Shown here piece by piece: positions 54,798 to 63,679 of a stretch of 64,000 bases of DNA (positions within the stretch are counted from its first letter, which is position 1; each line of letters starts with the position of its first letter). The notes beneath the pieces were generated by a model. The model saw only the letters and a program-made list of their open reading frames with translations. It ran no database searches and was not told the origin of the DNA. The stretch is from an uncultured Caldimonas sp. GTDB taxonomy: Bacteria; Pseudomonadota; Gammaproteobacteria; Burkholderiales; Burkholderiaceae. The translations under genes and the position numbers were made by a program. The stretch is from assembly GCF_946480305.1 (NCBI RefSeq), contig NZ_CAMLJQ010000009.1, forward strand, positions 1 to 64,000, written 5' to 3'.

Positions 54798-55654
54798 AGG
54801 TGCCTGAGCTGAGCGAGGACGGCTCTTCGCGCAGCAGGGACGGGAATGGAAGGATGCACGGGGCGCGACACCAGCGCGCAGACCTCGCGCCGCAGTCCCA
54901 CCAAGGCAATCGACGCATCAGGACCCGCCGAGGTGTCAAGCATGCGCTCAACGCTGTGAACGACAGTGGCCTTGCCTGCAGAGTCTGTCCAACGGTCCAC
55001 CACGGCGAGGCATGCACCCGCCAGCACTGCCGACTTGAATGCCGAGGCCAGGGGTGAGAGCTCCCGGACGAAGGCCGGGCCGTCGCTCGCGACCATCTCA
55101 TCCTCGCGGAAGAAGACGCGTCGCAGCCCAAGGGACGCTCTCTGAATGTCTTGCAGTCCCGGCAGCGGTGCCTCCCGACGGTCGATGCCGTCCTCGTCAC
55201 TGCGCAGCAAGACCAGCGAGTACGTCTTCTCACCCTCGAAGTGCACCGGGGCGCTCGCCAGGAACCAATCGCTTCCAAGGTTCGGCACCGCCGCCGTTTC
55301 TCCACTGATCACCCAGCCGCGACCGGTGTCGCGGGCGATTGCCGGTGTAATGTCCTCGGTCGGTGGCCACAAAGCAGCGCAGTTTCCCGAAATGTGAGCC
55401 TCGAGCAGCGAAGGCAACCGGTACTCCCGCAGGCCAGCGTTCTCGGTTCGCAGCAGCACTTCGACCAGCAGGCGTTGCGAGGCTGCACGGATGCCGAGCT
55501 CCAGGCACAGATGGCTCTGCACGGCGATCGCACTGACAAGTTCCCGCAGGGTCCGGCCGTCCCCTCCCAGCGCGCGAGGGACGGCCATTCGCGCCGCACC
55601 GGCCAGGATGTCGGTCAGCGCGACGTCGGCATCGACCACGAGATCACTTGACAC
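54794..55654 (-). CDS. Short acyl-CoA-dehydrogenase-like protein
   Basis: A 286-residue product from GTG 55654. The N-terminal helical part (VPRALGGDGRTLRELVSAIA) and middle beta domain (WVISGETAAVPNLGSDWFLA, RASLGLRRVFFREDEM) follow the acyl-CoA dehydrogenase/DszC-like flavoprotein plan, but the C-terminal helical domain is mostly absent (family about 380). It may be a degenerate or repurposed flavoprotein. It overlaps the cytochrome gene by 11 bp and cydA by four, so it is translated as part of the oxidase operon. Confidence 0.6.
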   Translation of the reverse strand: MSSDLVVDADVALTDILAGAARMAVPRALGGDGRTLRELVSAIAVQSHLCLELGIRAASQRLLVEVLLRTENAGLREYRLPSLLEAHISGNCAALWPPTEDITPAIARDTGRGWVISGETAAVPNLGSDWFLASAPVHFEGEKTYSLVLLRSDEDGIDRREAPLPGLQDIQRASLGLRRVFFREDEMVASDGPAFVRELSPLASAFKSAVLAGACLAVVDRWTDSAGKATVVHSVERMLDTSAGPDASIALVGLRREVCALVSRPVHPSIPVPAARRAVLAQLRHL

Positions 55655-56921
55655 GGTGGACCGCCAGTGGAGTCACGGGAGCTGCCGCGTGGCCCCAGGC
55701 CTGACGGATGAAGGTGGTCACGGCCGCGATCTCTTCGTCGTTGAGCAACTGGCGGAAGGGCGGCATGCCGAAAGGTTGGGGATTCCCTGCGGTGGTAGGC
55801 GGGAAGCCACCGCGTCGGATCACCTGCACCAGGTTGTTGGGCGAGTCCAGGAGAACCGCGCGGTTGCCCGCCAGCGGGGGGTAGATTGACTGCACCCCTT
55901 CTCCCTTCGCCCCATGGCACGAGGTGCAATGCTGCTCGTACAGCTTGCTGCCCAGAGCCAGCACATCGGAAGACGCCCGGGGGATCTCTTTCCTTTCAGG
56001 CGGCTGTGCCGGAATCGAAGTCAGGTACTGCGCCATCGCGTCGAGGTCTGGCGTCGAAAGGTGCTGTGTGCTTGTGTAGACCACGTCGGCCATCGGACCC
56101 GCCACGGCCGCCCTTGATGACACACCGTCCTTCAGCAGCTGCACCACCTCTTCCCGCGTCCAGCCCTGCACGCCGGCTTGCTGCACGCTCGCAAGCGATG
56201 GGGCGTACCAGCTCTCGTCCGGCATCAAACCACCGGCGAACTCGGCGTTCCTGGCAATGCCGCCCAGGAAGTTGCGCGGCGAGTGGCACGCGGCGCAGTG
56301 GCCCAATCCCTGCACCAGGTACTTGCCTCGATTCCATTGCGCAGAGCGAGCCGGCTCGGCCTTGAACTCGGCGGGCCTGAAATACACAGCACGCCACAGG
56401 GCGAGTGCGATTTGGGTGTTGTAGGGGAAGCGCAGTTCGTGCGCCTTGTTCTCTTGCACGACCGCCGGCACGCTGCGCAGGTAGGCGTAGAGCGCGTCAG
56501 AGTCCTGTCGAGTCACCAGGGTGTAGCTCGGGTAAGGGAACGCGGGATAGAGCAGCCGGCCATCCTGGCTGCGGCCATGATGCATGGCGCGCCAGAAAGT
56601 GTCAGCGGACCAGCCGCCGATGCCGGTACGGTGCTCGGGCGTGATGTTCGGGGCGTACACGACACCGAATGGCGTCTCGACGCCCCGGCCTCCCGCATAG
56701 GCCTGACCGTCGGCGGTCGTGTGGCAGCCCATGCAGTTACCCGCTCTTGCAAGGTAGGCGCCGCGTTTGACAAGCTCCGAAGAAGAGGCGACCTGTCGCG
56801 AAGGATCGACCCTCGACTCTCCCCGCACGTTCAGCCAGCCGACCAGCGCGGCCAGGAGTGCCACGACTGCCAGCGTCACCACCAGGATGACACCCCAACG
56901 AACCTGTCGACGTGTGTTCAT
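55644..56921 (-). CDS. Membrane-anchored triheme cytochrome c, oxidase operon
   Basis: A 425-residue protein: anchor helix WGVILVVTLAVVALLAALVGW, then haem sites CMGCH, CAACH and CTSCH, and a Met-ligand region PPTTAGNPQPFGMPPF. It is clearly paralogous to the 27062-28345 protein along its whole length. ATG 56921 overlaps the diheme stop (ATGA). Being in an operon with a quinol oxidase, it may carry electrons between periplasmic donors and the quinone pool or to another oxidase. Confidence 0.9.
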   Translation of the reverse strand: MNTRRQVRWGVILVVTLAVVALLAALVGWLNVRGESRVDPSRQVASSSELVKRGAYLARAGNCMGCHTTADGQAYAGGRGVETPFGVVYAPNITPEHRTGIGGWSADTFWRAMHHGRSQDGRLLYPAFPYPSYTLVTRQDSDALYAYLRSVPAVVQENKAHELRFPYNTQIALALWRAVYFRPAEFKAEPARSAQWNRGKYLVQGLGHCAACHSPRNFLGGIARNAEFAGGLMPDESWYAPSLASVQQAGVQGWTREEVVQLLKDGVSSRAAVAGPMADVVYTSTQHLSTPDLDAMAQYLTSIPAQPPERKEIPRASSDVLALGSKLYEQHCTSCHGAKGEGVQSIYPPLAGNRAVLLDSPNNLVQVIRRGGFPPTTAGNPQPFGMPPFRQLLNDEEIAAVTTFIRQAWGHAAAPVTPLAVHRVK

Positions 56922-57646
56922 TGCAGTCCGCTTCCGCATTTGAGTGGCAAGGCGGCCATGGGGGCTGCCGCGGGCTTCGTGCCCGTTGGCAACGTCTGAG
57001 CCGACAACCACCGAGAGACCGCCGCGATTTCTTCCGGCATGAGCCGGTTTGCCACCTCTCCCATGCAGTCGGGCGCATGAGCGCGTCTTTGTCCGGTGCG
57101 CCAAGCGCCCAGTTGCGAGATGAGGTAGTCCGCAGGAAGCGTCAGCAGTCCCGGCATGGCGGGCAGCATGCCGGCCATCTGGTCGCCGTGGCAGGAGACG
57201 CAGGCGGGCAGGTTCCTCTGCGCGTCACCCTTGAAGACAAGGTTGCGTGCAACCTCCACCTGCTCCGGGGACAGGCCGTGGGGCTTGGACGGGGGATAGG
57301 GCAGGTCAAGCTCCGAGAAGTACTTGGCGATGGCGCGCAGATAGTCGTCCGACATGTGCTGGACCAGGTGGTTCATCGCCTCGTTGCGGCGACGCCCGAC
57401 CTTGAAGTTCTGCAGCTGGTTGAAGAGGTACCCCTCGGGCTTGCCGGCAATCCGCGGGAAATAGCCGGCGTTGGTGGCGCGGCCTTCCTTGCCATGGCAC
57501 ACCACGCAGGCCTGCATGCGTTGCGCCATGGTGTTCTCCACCGTGGCAGTGGGATTCCCACTTGAGGCTGGCTCTTGCTGCGCCAAGACGCTTGCAGACG
57601 CGGCAGCCATCGCGAAGGCGCCTACCCAAGCTCGCGTGGAATTCAT
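56918..57646 (-). CDS. Diheme cytochrome c (c4-like), oxidase operon
   Basis: A 242-residue periplasmic cytochrome. Signal peptide ends ...SASVLAQ; haem sites CVVCH and CVSCH; GRATNAGYFPRIAGKPEGYL is the c4 block shared with the 28342-29082 paralogue. GGGAGG lies before ATG 57646. It follows the DUF2970 gene by 22 bp. Confidence 0.9.
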   Translation of the reverse strand: MNSTRAWVGAFAMAAASASVLAQQEPASSGNPTATVENTMAQRMQACVVCHGKEGRATNAGYFPRIAGKPEGYLFNQLQNFKVGRRRNEAMNHLVQHMSDDYLRAIAKYFSELDLPYPPSKPHGLSPEQVEVARNLVFKGDAQRNLPACVSCHGDQMAGMLPAMPGLLTLPADYLISQLGAWRTGQRRAHAPDCMGEVANRLMPEEIAAVSRWLSAQTLPTGTKPAAAPMAALPLKCGSGLQ

Positions 57647-57668
57647 GCAAATGCCTCCCAAGATGGAC

Positions 57669-57857
57669 CTACTGAAGGACCGAAATGGCCAAGTGCACCA
57701 GTCCCCATAGGCAAAAGCCGAACGCAGCGGCCGCAGCGACTGCGGTGGCGAGCAGGACGCCCGGCTTGGCTTGTGCGAGTTCTTCCCCGGCGCCGGCACG
57801 TTGACGCACCCCAAAGAAGCTCCACAGCACCATTCGGACGTAGGCGAGCGGTTTCAT
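57669..57857 (-). CDS. DUF2970 small membrane protein
   Basis: A 62-residue protein: MVLWSFFGVRQRAG is the DUF2970 signature and one C-terminal helix follows. GAGG precedes the ATG. DUF2970 genes usually sit beside cytochrome oxidase genes; here it opens the cytochrome/bd-oxidase operon. Confidence 0.85.
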   Translation of the reverse strand: MKPLAYVRMVLWSFFGVRQRAGAGEELAQAKPGVLLATAVAAAAAFGFCLWGLVHLAISVLQ

Positions 57858-58016
57858 ATCAGCACCTCACTTTCGAACGCTACTGTGCTGCTGCGCTGGT
57901 CGGATGCCAAGACTCAGATGCTCCAAAAAACACCGTATCAGATCGCCGCCTCGGGGCTATTGCCAGCAAGGCGGACGCAATCAGTACAGTTCGAGATGCA
58001 TCAACAGAAGCCATAT

Positions 58017-58044
58017 CAGGATGTGAGTCTTTGTGACCATCCTG
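58017..58044. promoter_or_regulatory. CAGGATG...CATCCTG inverted repeat before the MocR gene
   Basis: Perfect 7-bp arms with a 14-bp spacer end six bases before the regulator ATG, between it and the divergent cytochrome operon. It may be an autoregulatory site. Confidence 0.4.
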
Positions 58045-58050
58045 CACTGA

Positions 58051-59466
58051 ATGAAGCGATACGAACGACTGGCACAGGAGATCTCCGAGTCGATCTCCAG
58101 CGGCATGCTGCGCCCCGGCGACCGCCTGGCCTCGGTGCGAGATGCAAGCAAGTCGGGCGGCGTGTCACCGTCCACCGTCTTCGAGGCGTACTACCTGCTT
58201 GAAGCGAGGGGGTTGATCCATGCCCGCCCCCGCTCCGGCTACTACGTGAGCGACCTCCCCGCCACGGGTCTGGAGCCCAGCCTCTCCGCACCGCCTTCGG
58301 AGAGCCGGGACGTGGAAGTGTCGGAGTTGGTGTTCCAGGTGCTGCAGCATGCAAGCAACCGCACGTTGGTGCCGCTCGGCTCTGCCTTCCCTAGCCCCAA
58401 CCTCTTCCCTCTGCACAAGCTCGCCCTGTCCCTGGGGAAAGCGGTGAGGAACCTGGACCCATGGCGGACCGTGGAGGACTTGTCGCCGGGGCACCCTCTT
58501 CTGCGTCGTCAGATCGGCATGCGGTACCTGGCGATGGGCTGCGGTGTGGACACGGAGGAACTGGTCGTCACGAACGGGGCGATGGAGGCGTTGAACCTTT
58601 GCCTTGAAGCCGTGACTCGTCCGGGGGATCTCGTGGCGGTCGAATCCCCCGCCTTCTACGGGGCGCTGCAAGCGCTGGAGCGACTGAACCTCCGGGCGAT
58701 TGAGGTGCCGACCCACCCGCGAACTGGCGTTGACGTCGCGTCCCTGGCGGCAGTCCTCGAGCGCCACCCGGTCAAGGCCTGCTGGTTCATGCCGAACTTC
58801 CAGAACCCCCTAGGGAGCCTGATGCCGGAGGCAGCCAAGCAGGAACTTGTCGCCCTTCTTGCCCGGCATGAGATCCCTCTCATCGAAGACGACGTGTACG
58901 GCGAGCTCTACTTCAGCGCCAACAAGCCTCGTCCGGCCAAGGCATGGGACAAGAAGGGGCTCGTGCTGCATTGCAGCTCGTTCTCCAAGACCCTGGCGCC
59001 CGGCTACCGCGTTGGTTGGACGGCAGCAGGGCGGTTTGCCAGGGATGTGAGTCGCAAGAAGCTGATGACGTCGTTGGCTGCGCCGGTTCCCTCCCAGGAG
59101 GGGCTGGCAGAGTACCTCCAGCACGGCGGGTTCGATCGGCACCTGCGCAACCTGCGCCAGGTACTGGCGGAGCAGCGCCGGGCCACTCTCCGCACCATCT
59201 CGAAGTGCTTTCCGGCCGAGACTCGCGTGACGCAGCCTGAGGGGGGGTATTTCGTATGGGTGGAGCTGCCGGCAGAGGTGGACGCCCTGAAGCTGCACAA
59301 GCTCGCGCTGTCGCAGAGCATCAGCATCGCTCCAGGGCACCTGTTTTCCGCCGACCATCGATTCAGCCATCACCTTCGCATCAACTTTGGGCACCCGGAC
59401 AACGAGCGCATGAATGATGCGATCAAGACAGTTGGTCAGATTGCGAAGGCGTTGAAGAGCGGATAG
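58051..59466 (+). CDS. MocR-type regulator (GntR HTH plus aminotransferase domain)
   Basis: A 471-residue protein. Residues 1-70 form a GntR winged helix (SGMLRPGDRLASVRDASKS, SPSTVFEAYYLLEARG). Residues 90-471 are a fold-type I aminotransferase-like domain with FMPNFQNPLG and PLP Lys K313 in SSFSKTLAPGYRVGW. MocR proteins sense PLP-bound ligands. It diverges from the cytochrome/bd-oxidase operon and may control it, though other targets are possible. Confidence 0.9.
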   Translation: MKRYERLAQEISESISSGMLRPGDRLASVRDASKSGGVSPSTVFEAYYLLEARGLIHARPRSGYYVSDLPATGLEPSLSAPPSESRDVEVSELVFQVLQHASNRTLVPLGSAFPSPNLFPLHKLALSLGKAVRNLDPWRTVEDLSPGHPLLRRQIGMRYLAMGCGVDTEELVVTNGAMEALNLCLEAVTRPGDLVAVESPAFYGALQALERLNLRAIEVPTHPRTGVDVASLAAVLERHPVKACWFMPNFQNPLGSLMPEAAKQELVALLARHEIPLIEDDVYGELYFSANKPRPAKAWDKKGLVLHCSSFSKTLAPGYRVGWTAAGRFARDVSRKKLMTSLAAPVPSQEGLAEYLQHGGFDRHLRNLRQVLAEQRRATLRTISKCFPAETRVTQPEGGYFVWVELPAEVDALKLHKLALSQSISIAPGHLFSADHRFSHHLRINFGHPDNERMNDAIKTVGQIAKALKSG

Positions 59467-59566
59467 CGCAAGCTTGGAATCAATCGGGGCTCAACGCTTG
59501 CAGCGCCTGACGGTCTCAGGAGTCGACGACTAAAAAGAGACTGAAGCGGCCGTTGGCTGCCTCACT

Positions 59567-59624
59567 GCCGATGACCGCAGGTGGCCGAAGGCCGTCGATG
59601 GCCTCAATCGGAGCGGTCATCGGC
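59567..59624. repeat. Perfect 12-bp inverted repeat
   Basis: GCCGATGACCGC and GCGGTCATCGGC flank 34 bp with further GGCC symmetry. The right arm enters the 3' end of the next gene. It looks like a REP-type element rather than a terminator, as no T-run follows. Confidence 0.5.
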
Positions 59625-60132
59625 TACTTGCAGCACGGAGCGCGCGGTGGGCAACAAAGGCCGCAACGGTTGCGCGGTCTGGTGCTCCGTATTCGATGAC
59701 CTTCAAGGGAGTTTGGGCCAACCAGAGCGATTGCTCCAGCAACGTTCTATCTGGAGCATCGGCCAGCCCGACCTGAAGCTGAAACACCAAGTCGTTGAGT
59801 GACCCCAAGATGCGCCGATTTGCCGTCTTCCCGATGACCCAAGACTCCATTGCGCGGCGCTCCGTAGTCACCGCGTCCGCTGGCAGACCTAGTGACTCAA
59901 GCAGAGGCGCCAATGCCTCGGTAAGCCGGTGCACAACGTTTCGACCTTCTCTTGCTGGCACCACCACAGGCAGCAAGGTCCGCTCGCTGACGGCCAGCAC
60001 GACCTGGACTCGTCCTGCACGGACCAGCGTGGCGTACCAGTCGCCAAGGACCGCATCTGTGGGAGGAAGCTCCAGCGCCGGCACTGCATTGAGTCGATCC
60101 AGAAGCTTTTGGGTGCAGCGTAGTGTGAACAC
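59617..60132 (-). CDS. DUF6933-like protein
   Basis: About 171 residues from GTG 60132 (VFTLRCTQKLLDRLNAVP). LGDWYATLVRAGRVQVVLAV and SERTLLPVVVPAREG fit DUF6933, a soluble family of unknown role that occurs as orphan genes. A TTG start 16 codons upstream is possible. No ribosome site is evident for either. It is flanked by repeat-like DNA. Confidence 0.6.
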   Translation of the reverse strand: MFTLRCTQKLLDRLNAVPALELPPTDAVLGDWYATLVRAGRVQVVLAVSERTLLPVVVPAREGRNVVHRLTEALAPLLESLGLPADAVTTERRAMESWVIGKTANRRILGSLNDLVFQLQVGLADAPDRTLLEQSLWLAQTPLKVIEYGAPDRATVAAFVAHRALRAASSR

Positions 60133-60356
60133 AGATCTGCCGGGGGTTGTGGGCGGCCTCAAGTATGGCGCTTGGCTCAAGACGGCTCTCGACGATGCAC
60201 CGGTCCTTCGCGGGCCGGCTTTTTGAACGTCAGCTGTTGCTGAAACCCGTCATTCGCTGAAGCGATGCACGTGTCCGGACCCAGTTTGAAGTGGGGCCCA
60301 GACGCCGCTCCGCCGTGCGGAGCGACAGCCAGCAGGAGAAGCTGCCCAGCCGCAAT

Positions 60357-60872
60357 TCACCGATCACGCCCAAGCACCGCCTCATACACCTGCAAGTCCG
60401 CCATCGAAAAGCAACAGAACACCACCTCGTCAACCCGTGTGCCATCCGCAAGGCACGCACGCACCGTCTGTACCGCCACTTCCGCAGCCAGCCCGGTCGG
60501 ATAGCCATAGATGCCCGTGCTGATGCTGGGGAACGCGATGCTCCGCACGTCGTGCCGCTGCGCCACCGACAGCGAGTTCCGATAACACGACGCGAGCAGC
60601 GGCGGCTCGCCGTTGACGCCTCCTCGCCACACGGGCCCCACGGTGTGGATCACGAACCTGGCGGGCAGCCGGTATCCCTTGGTGAGCTTGGCCTCGCCGA
60701 CCTTGCACCCGCCCAGCAGACGGCACTCGTGCACCAGGTCGGGGCCGGCTGCGCGATGGATGGCGCCGTCCACCCCACCACCGCCGAGCAAGGAGGAGTT
60801 GGCCGCGTTGACGATGGCGTCGACCTGAAGGGTCGTGATGTCGGCTTGCACCGCGCGTAGGGATGGGCTCAT
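60357..60872 (-). CDS. Macrodomain protein (O-acetyl-ADP-ribose deacetylase type)
   Basis: A 171-residue single macrodomain. [20 protein letters not shown] and IHRAAG form the ADP-ribose pocket with catalytic Asn/Asp, and [15 protein letters not shown] is the second loop, matching YmdB/MacroD enzymes that remove O-acetyl from ADP-ribose or mono-ADP-ribose from proteins. No ADP-ribosyltransferase neighbour is seen. ATG 60872 has only a weak ribosome site. Confidence 0.93.
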   Translation of the reverse strand: MSPSLRAVQADITTLQVDAIVNAANSSLLGGGGVDGAIHRAAGPDLVHECRLLGGCKVGEAKLTKGYRLPARFVIHTVGPVWRGGVNGEPPLLASCYRNSLSVAQRHDVRSIAFPSISTGIYGYPTGLAAEVAVQTVRACLADGTRVDEVVFCCFSMADLQVYEAVLGRDR

Positions 60873-61075
60873 GGAGACGACCGCAAGCTGTAGCGCGGGC
60901 AGTTTGCCACCGATGGGCGAGCGACCGGCGCTTTGCCCGTGCGGCGCCCGGCGACGTCGCAACCCGTTCCTGCCCCGCGGTTGATGCTTCTCAAGTGCAT
61001 CCTCAGCCTGGCGCTTCACCATCGCCGGTGATCCACCGCCGATCTGCCGCAACGCAAGCACCAAAGGAGATTGCC

Positions 61076-62152
61076 ATGGCAAGGAAGATGAAGGCCGCCG
61101 TGTTCGTGGAGCCCGGCCGCATCGTGCTGGACGAGAAACCGATCCCCGACGTGGGGCCGCTGGACGCGCTGGTGCGGGTCACCACCACCACCATCTGCGG
61201 CACCGACGTGCACATCCTCAAGGGCGAGTACCCGGTGGAGCGCGGGCTCACGGTGGGCCACGAGCCGGTGGGCGTGATCGAGCGGCTGGGCTCGGCCGTG
61301 AAGGGCTATCGTGAGGGCCAGCGCGTGATCGCCGGCGCCATCACGCCCAGCGGCTGGAGCAACGCCTGCCTGTGCGGCTGCGGTTCACAAGACGGCGCCG
61401 GCACGGCGCATGGCTGGAAGCCGCTGGGCGGCTGGCGCTTCGGCAACACGATCGACGGCTGCCAGGCGGAATACGTGCTCGTGCCCGACGCCATGGCCAA
61501 CCTGGCGCCGGTGCCCGACGGCCTGAGCGACGAGCAGGTGCTGATGTGCCCGGACATCATGTCCACCGGCTTTGGTGGGGCCGAGAGCGGCGGCATCCGC
61601 ATCGGCGACACGGTGGCGGTGTTCGCCCAGGGGCCGATCGGCCTGTGCGCCACCGCCGGCGCCAAGTTGAGCGGCGCCACGACCATCATCGCGGTCGATC
61701 GCTTGCCCGCCCGCCTCGAGATCGCCCGCAAGATGGGCGCCGACCACGTCATCGACAGCAGCCGCGTAGACCCGGTCGAAGAGATCCTGCGGCTGACGAA
61801 CGGGCGGGGGGTCGACGTGTCGATCGAAGCGTTGGGTATCCAGGCCACGTTCGAGGCCTGCCTGCGGGTGCTGCGGCCGGGTGGCACGTTGTCGAGCCTG
61901 GGCGTCTACTCCAACGACCTGAAGATCCCGCTCGGCGCGTTTGCGGCCGGGCTGGGCGACCACAAGATCATCACGACGCTGTGCCCCGGCGGCAAGGAGC
62001 GCATGCGCCGGCTGATGGCGGTGATCCAGTCCGGGCGCGTGAACCTGGAGCCGTTGGTGACGCACCGCTTCAAGCTCGACGACATCGAGCGGGCTTATGA
62101 GTTGTTCGCGCACCAGCGCGATGGGGTGTTGAAGGTGGCGATCACGCCGTGA
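61076..62152 (+). CDS. Zinc-dependent medium-chain alcohol dehydrogenase
   Basis: A 358-residue NAD(P)-dependent dehydrogenase. Catalytic Zn ligands lie in [11 protein letters not shown] (Cys) and GHEPVGVIE (His/Glu); the Asp in MCPDIMSTG fits the secondary-alcohol dehydrogenase group. The region NACLCGCGS replaces the normal four-Cys structural lobe. The cofactor motif is [19 protein letters not shown] precedes ATG 61076. Likely substrates are secondary alcohols such as 2-propanol; single gene. Confidence 0.92.
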   Translation: MARKMKAAVFVEPGRIVLDEKPIPDVGPLDALVRVTTTTICGTDVHILKGEYPVERGLTVGHEPVGVIERLGSAVKGYREGQRVIAGAITPSGWSNACLCGCGSQDGAGTAHGWKPLGGWRFGNTIDGCQAEYVLVPDAMANLAPVPDGLSDEQVLMCPDIMSTGFGGAESGGIRIGDTVAVFAQGPIGLCATAGAKLSGATTIIAVDRLPARLEIARKMGADHVIDSSRVDPVEEILRLTNGRGVDVSIEALGIQATFEACLRVLRPGGTLSSLGVYSNDLKIPLGAFAAGLGDHKIITTLCPGGKERMRRLMAVIQSGRVNLEPLVTHRFKLDDIERAYELFAHQRDGVLKVAITP

Positions 62153-62264
62153 GGCGTGTTCGTGCACGTGCAGATGGGTGGATCCACCCGTCCCGGGGGT
62201 GGCCGGTTGGAAGGCTGGCTTTTATGCTCGAAGCTCCCAATACAACACACCCGAGGGAGTTTCA

Positions 62265-62699
62265 TTGAGCACGATCCAACCCGCGACGCTCGCCGGCAGC
62301 GCCGCCACGCCCGCCGCCCGCCTCAATTCGTTCGGAGGCCTTTTTTGGGCGGCTCTTACGGGCAACCTGTTTGCCACTGCCTTGCTGATGTCGCAGAACT
62401 ACGCGCAAGTCGGTCAGCAAGACAGGGCTCGCAAAGCGCTGACCTACGCCGGTCTCGCCATGCTGGTGATCCTGGTGCTGGTGGTTGTGCTACCCGAAGA
62501 AGTGCCGGTGATCGCATTCAGCGCACCGCAATTGGCAGTCGCCTACTACCTTGCCAAGAGCCACCACGACGAACTGGTGATCCCTCATCTTGCGAAGGGG
62601 GGCGCCGTGCACTCCAACTGGCGCGGTGCAGGCATTGGCCTGCTGATCGGCATCGTCACCTTCGCGGTCATGCTCCCGTTCCTGCTGATGCTTGCCTGA
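62265..62699 (+). CDS. Membrane protein with three to four helices, unknown
   Basis: A 144-residue protein from TTG 62265, with GAGGGAG six bases upstream. Helices at about 22-40, 56-74, 78-94 and 119-143. Between them is a polar loop (SHHDELVIPHLAKGGAVHSN). No family recognised. Confidence 0.65.
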   Translation: MSTIQPATLAGSAATPAARLNSFGGLFWAALTGNLFATALLMSQNYAQVGQQDRARKALTYAGLAMLVILVLVVVLPEEVPVIAFSAPQLAVAYYLAKSHHDELVIPHLAKGGAVHSNWRGAGIGLLIGIVTFAVMLPFLLMLA

Positions 62700-62807
62700 C
62701 CGAGCTGATACATCGCCCTACACCTTCGCGTTGAAGCGCTGCCCGCGCTCGCCTAGCTTCACTGCACGCGGCAGGAGGCCGTGAACGACAACGCAAGGAG
62801 GATGGCC

Positions 62808-63659
62808 ATGCACGATGGGTGGCGCGTGTGGGTGCGCCTTGTCATTCCGCTGGCAACGATGCTGTGCATCGCGCCCACCGCTCAGGCGGGCGCAGGCGCG
62901 CAAGCCCAGTTGCTGAACCTGCACTTCAGCCTGCTCGACCTGGCACCCGACGACGGCATCGCGCCGTCGTTCGCGTTCGTGGCCGACCCCGATGCCCCGA
63001 ACCGCCAGCGCACGGAGCTCACCGTCTCGGCCGAGAACACCGCCACGGCGGAAACGGATGGTGCGATCGAGGCGGATTTTTCGTTCATCGCCACGCTGGA
63101 CCTGGCCCGTTCAGTGACAGGGCAGCAGGCGCATGCGGCGTCCACCGCAATATCGCTCGGCGCGTTCGCGCAGAGCCTCGCGCGCGGCAGCGCGACGGCG
63201 TTCGCCTCCGCGGAAAGCAACGTGTTCTTCGCGGACGACTTCGGTCTGCGCTTGTCACCGATGACTGCGATCACGATCACCGCCGACGCCACGGTCACCG
63301 CGTGGGATACCGGCGCGCCGGGTGCTGAAGGCTTTGCATTCGAGTTCGCGCAGGCACAGGCGTTCGTGCGCATCCGCGGGGCAGACCCCGGCGATGGCAG
63401 CGGCCCGCAGGACATGTTGAGCCAGCGCTCGGCCGCCACCGTGGTCGATGCGACGGGTGACGTGGCCGACGACTCGGGGCAGTTGCTGGTCAGCTTCCAG
63501 AACCTGGGTACCGTTGACCTGTACGGCTACCTCTCGGCTCGCACCACCGTGTCGGCGTTCGGGGTGACGCCAGCGGTGCCGGAGCCGCCGAGCTGGTTGC
63601 TGGCATTGGCCGGCATTGCCGCACTGCTGCTGCGCAGCAGCCGGCGCTCGGGCGACTGA
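62808..63659 (+). CDS. PEP-CTERM sorting-signal protein
   Basis: A 283-residue exported protein. ATG 62808 has AAGGAGG at the ideal distance; upstream GTG and ATG codons do not. The signal peptide ends ...PTAQAGAG. The body is Ala/Thr-rich and beta-type. The C-terminus VPEPPSWLLALAGIAALLLR plus SSRRSGD is the PEP motif, hydrophobic helix and basic tail recognised by exosortase. An exosortase gene must be elsewhere. Confidence 0.88.
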   Translation: MHDGWRVWVRLVIPLATMLCIAPTAQAGAGAQAQLLNLHFSLLDLAPDDGIAPSFAFVADPDAPNRQRTELTVSAENTATAETDGAIEADFSFIATLDLARSVTGQQAHAASTAISLGAFAQSLARGSATAFASAESNVFFADDFGLRLSPMTAITITADATVTAWDTGAPGAEGFAFEFAQAQAFVRIRGADPGDGSGPQDMLSQRSAATVVDATGDVADDSGQLLVSFQNLGTVDLYGYLSARTTVSAFGVTPAVPEPPSWLLALAGIAALLLRSSRRSGD

Positions 63660-63679
63660 CGGCCGTCGTTTGCTCCTGC

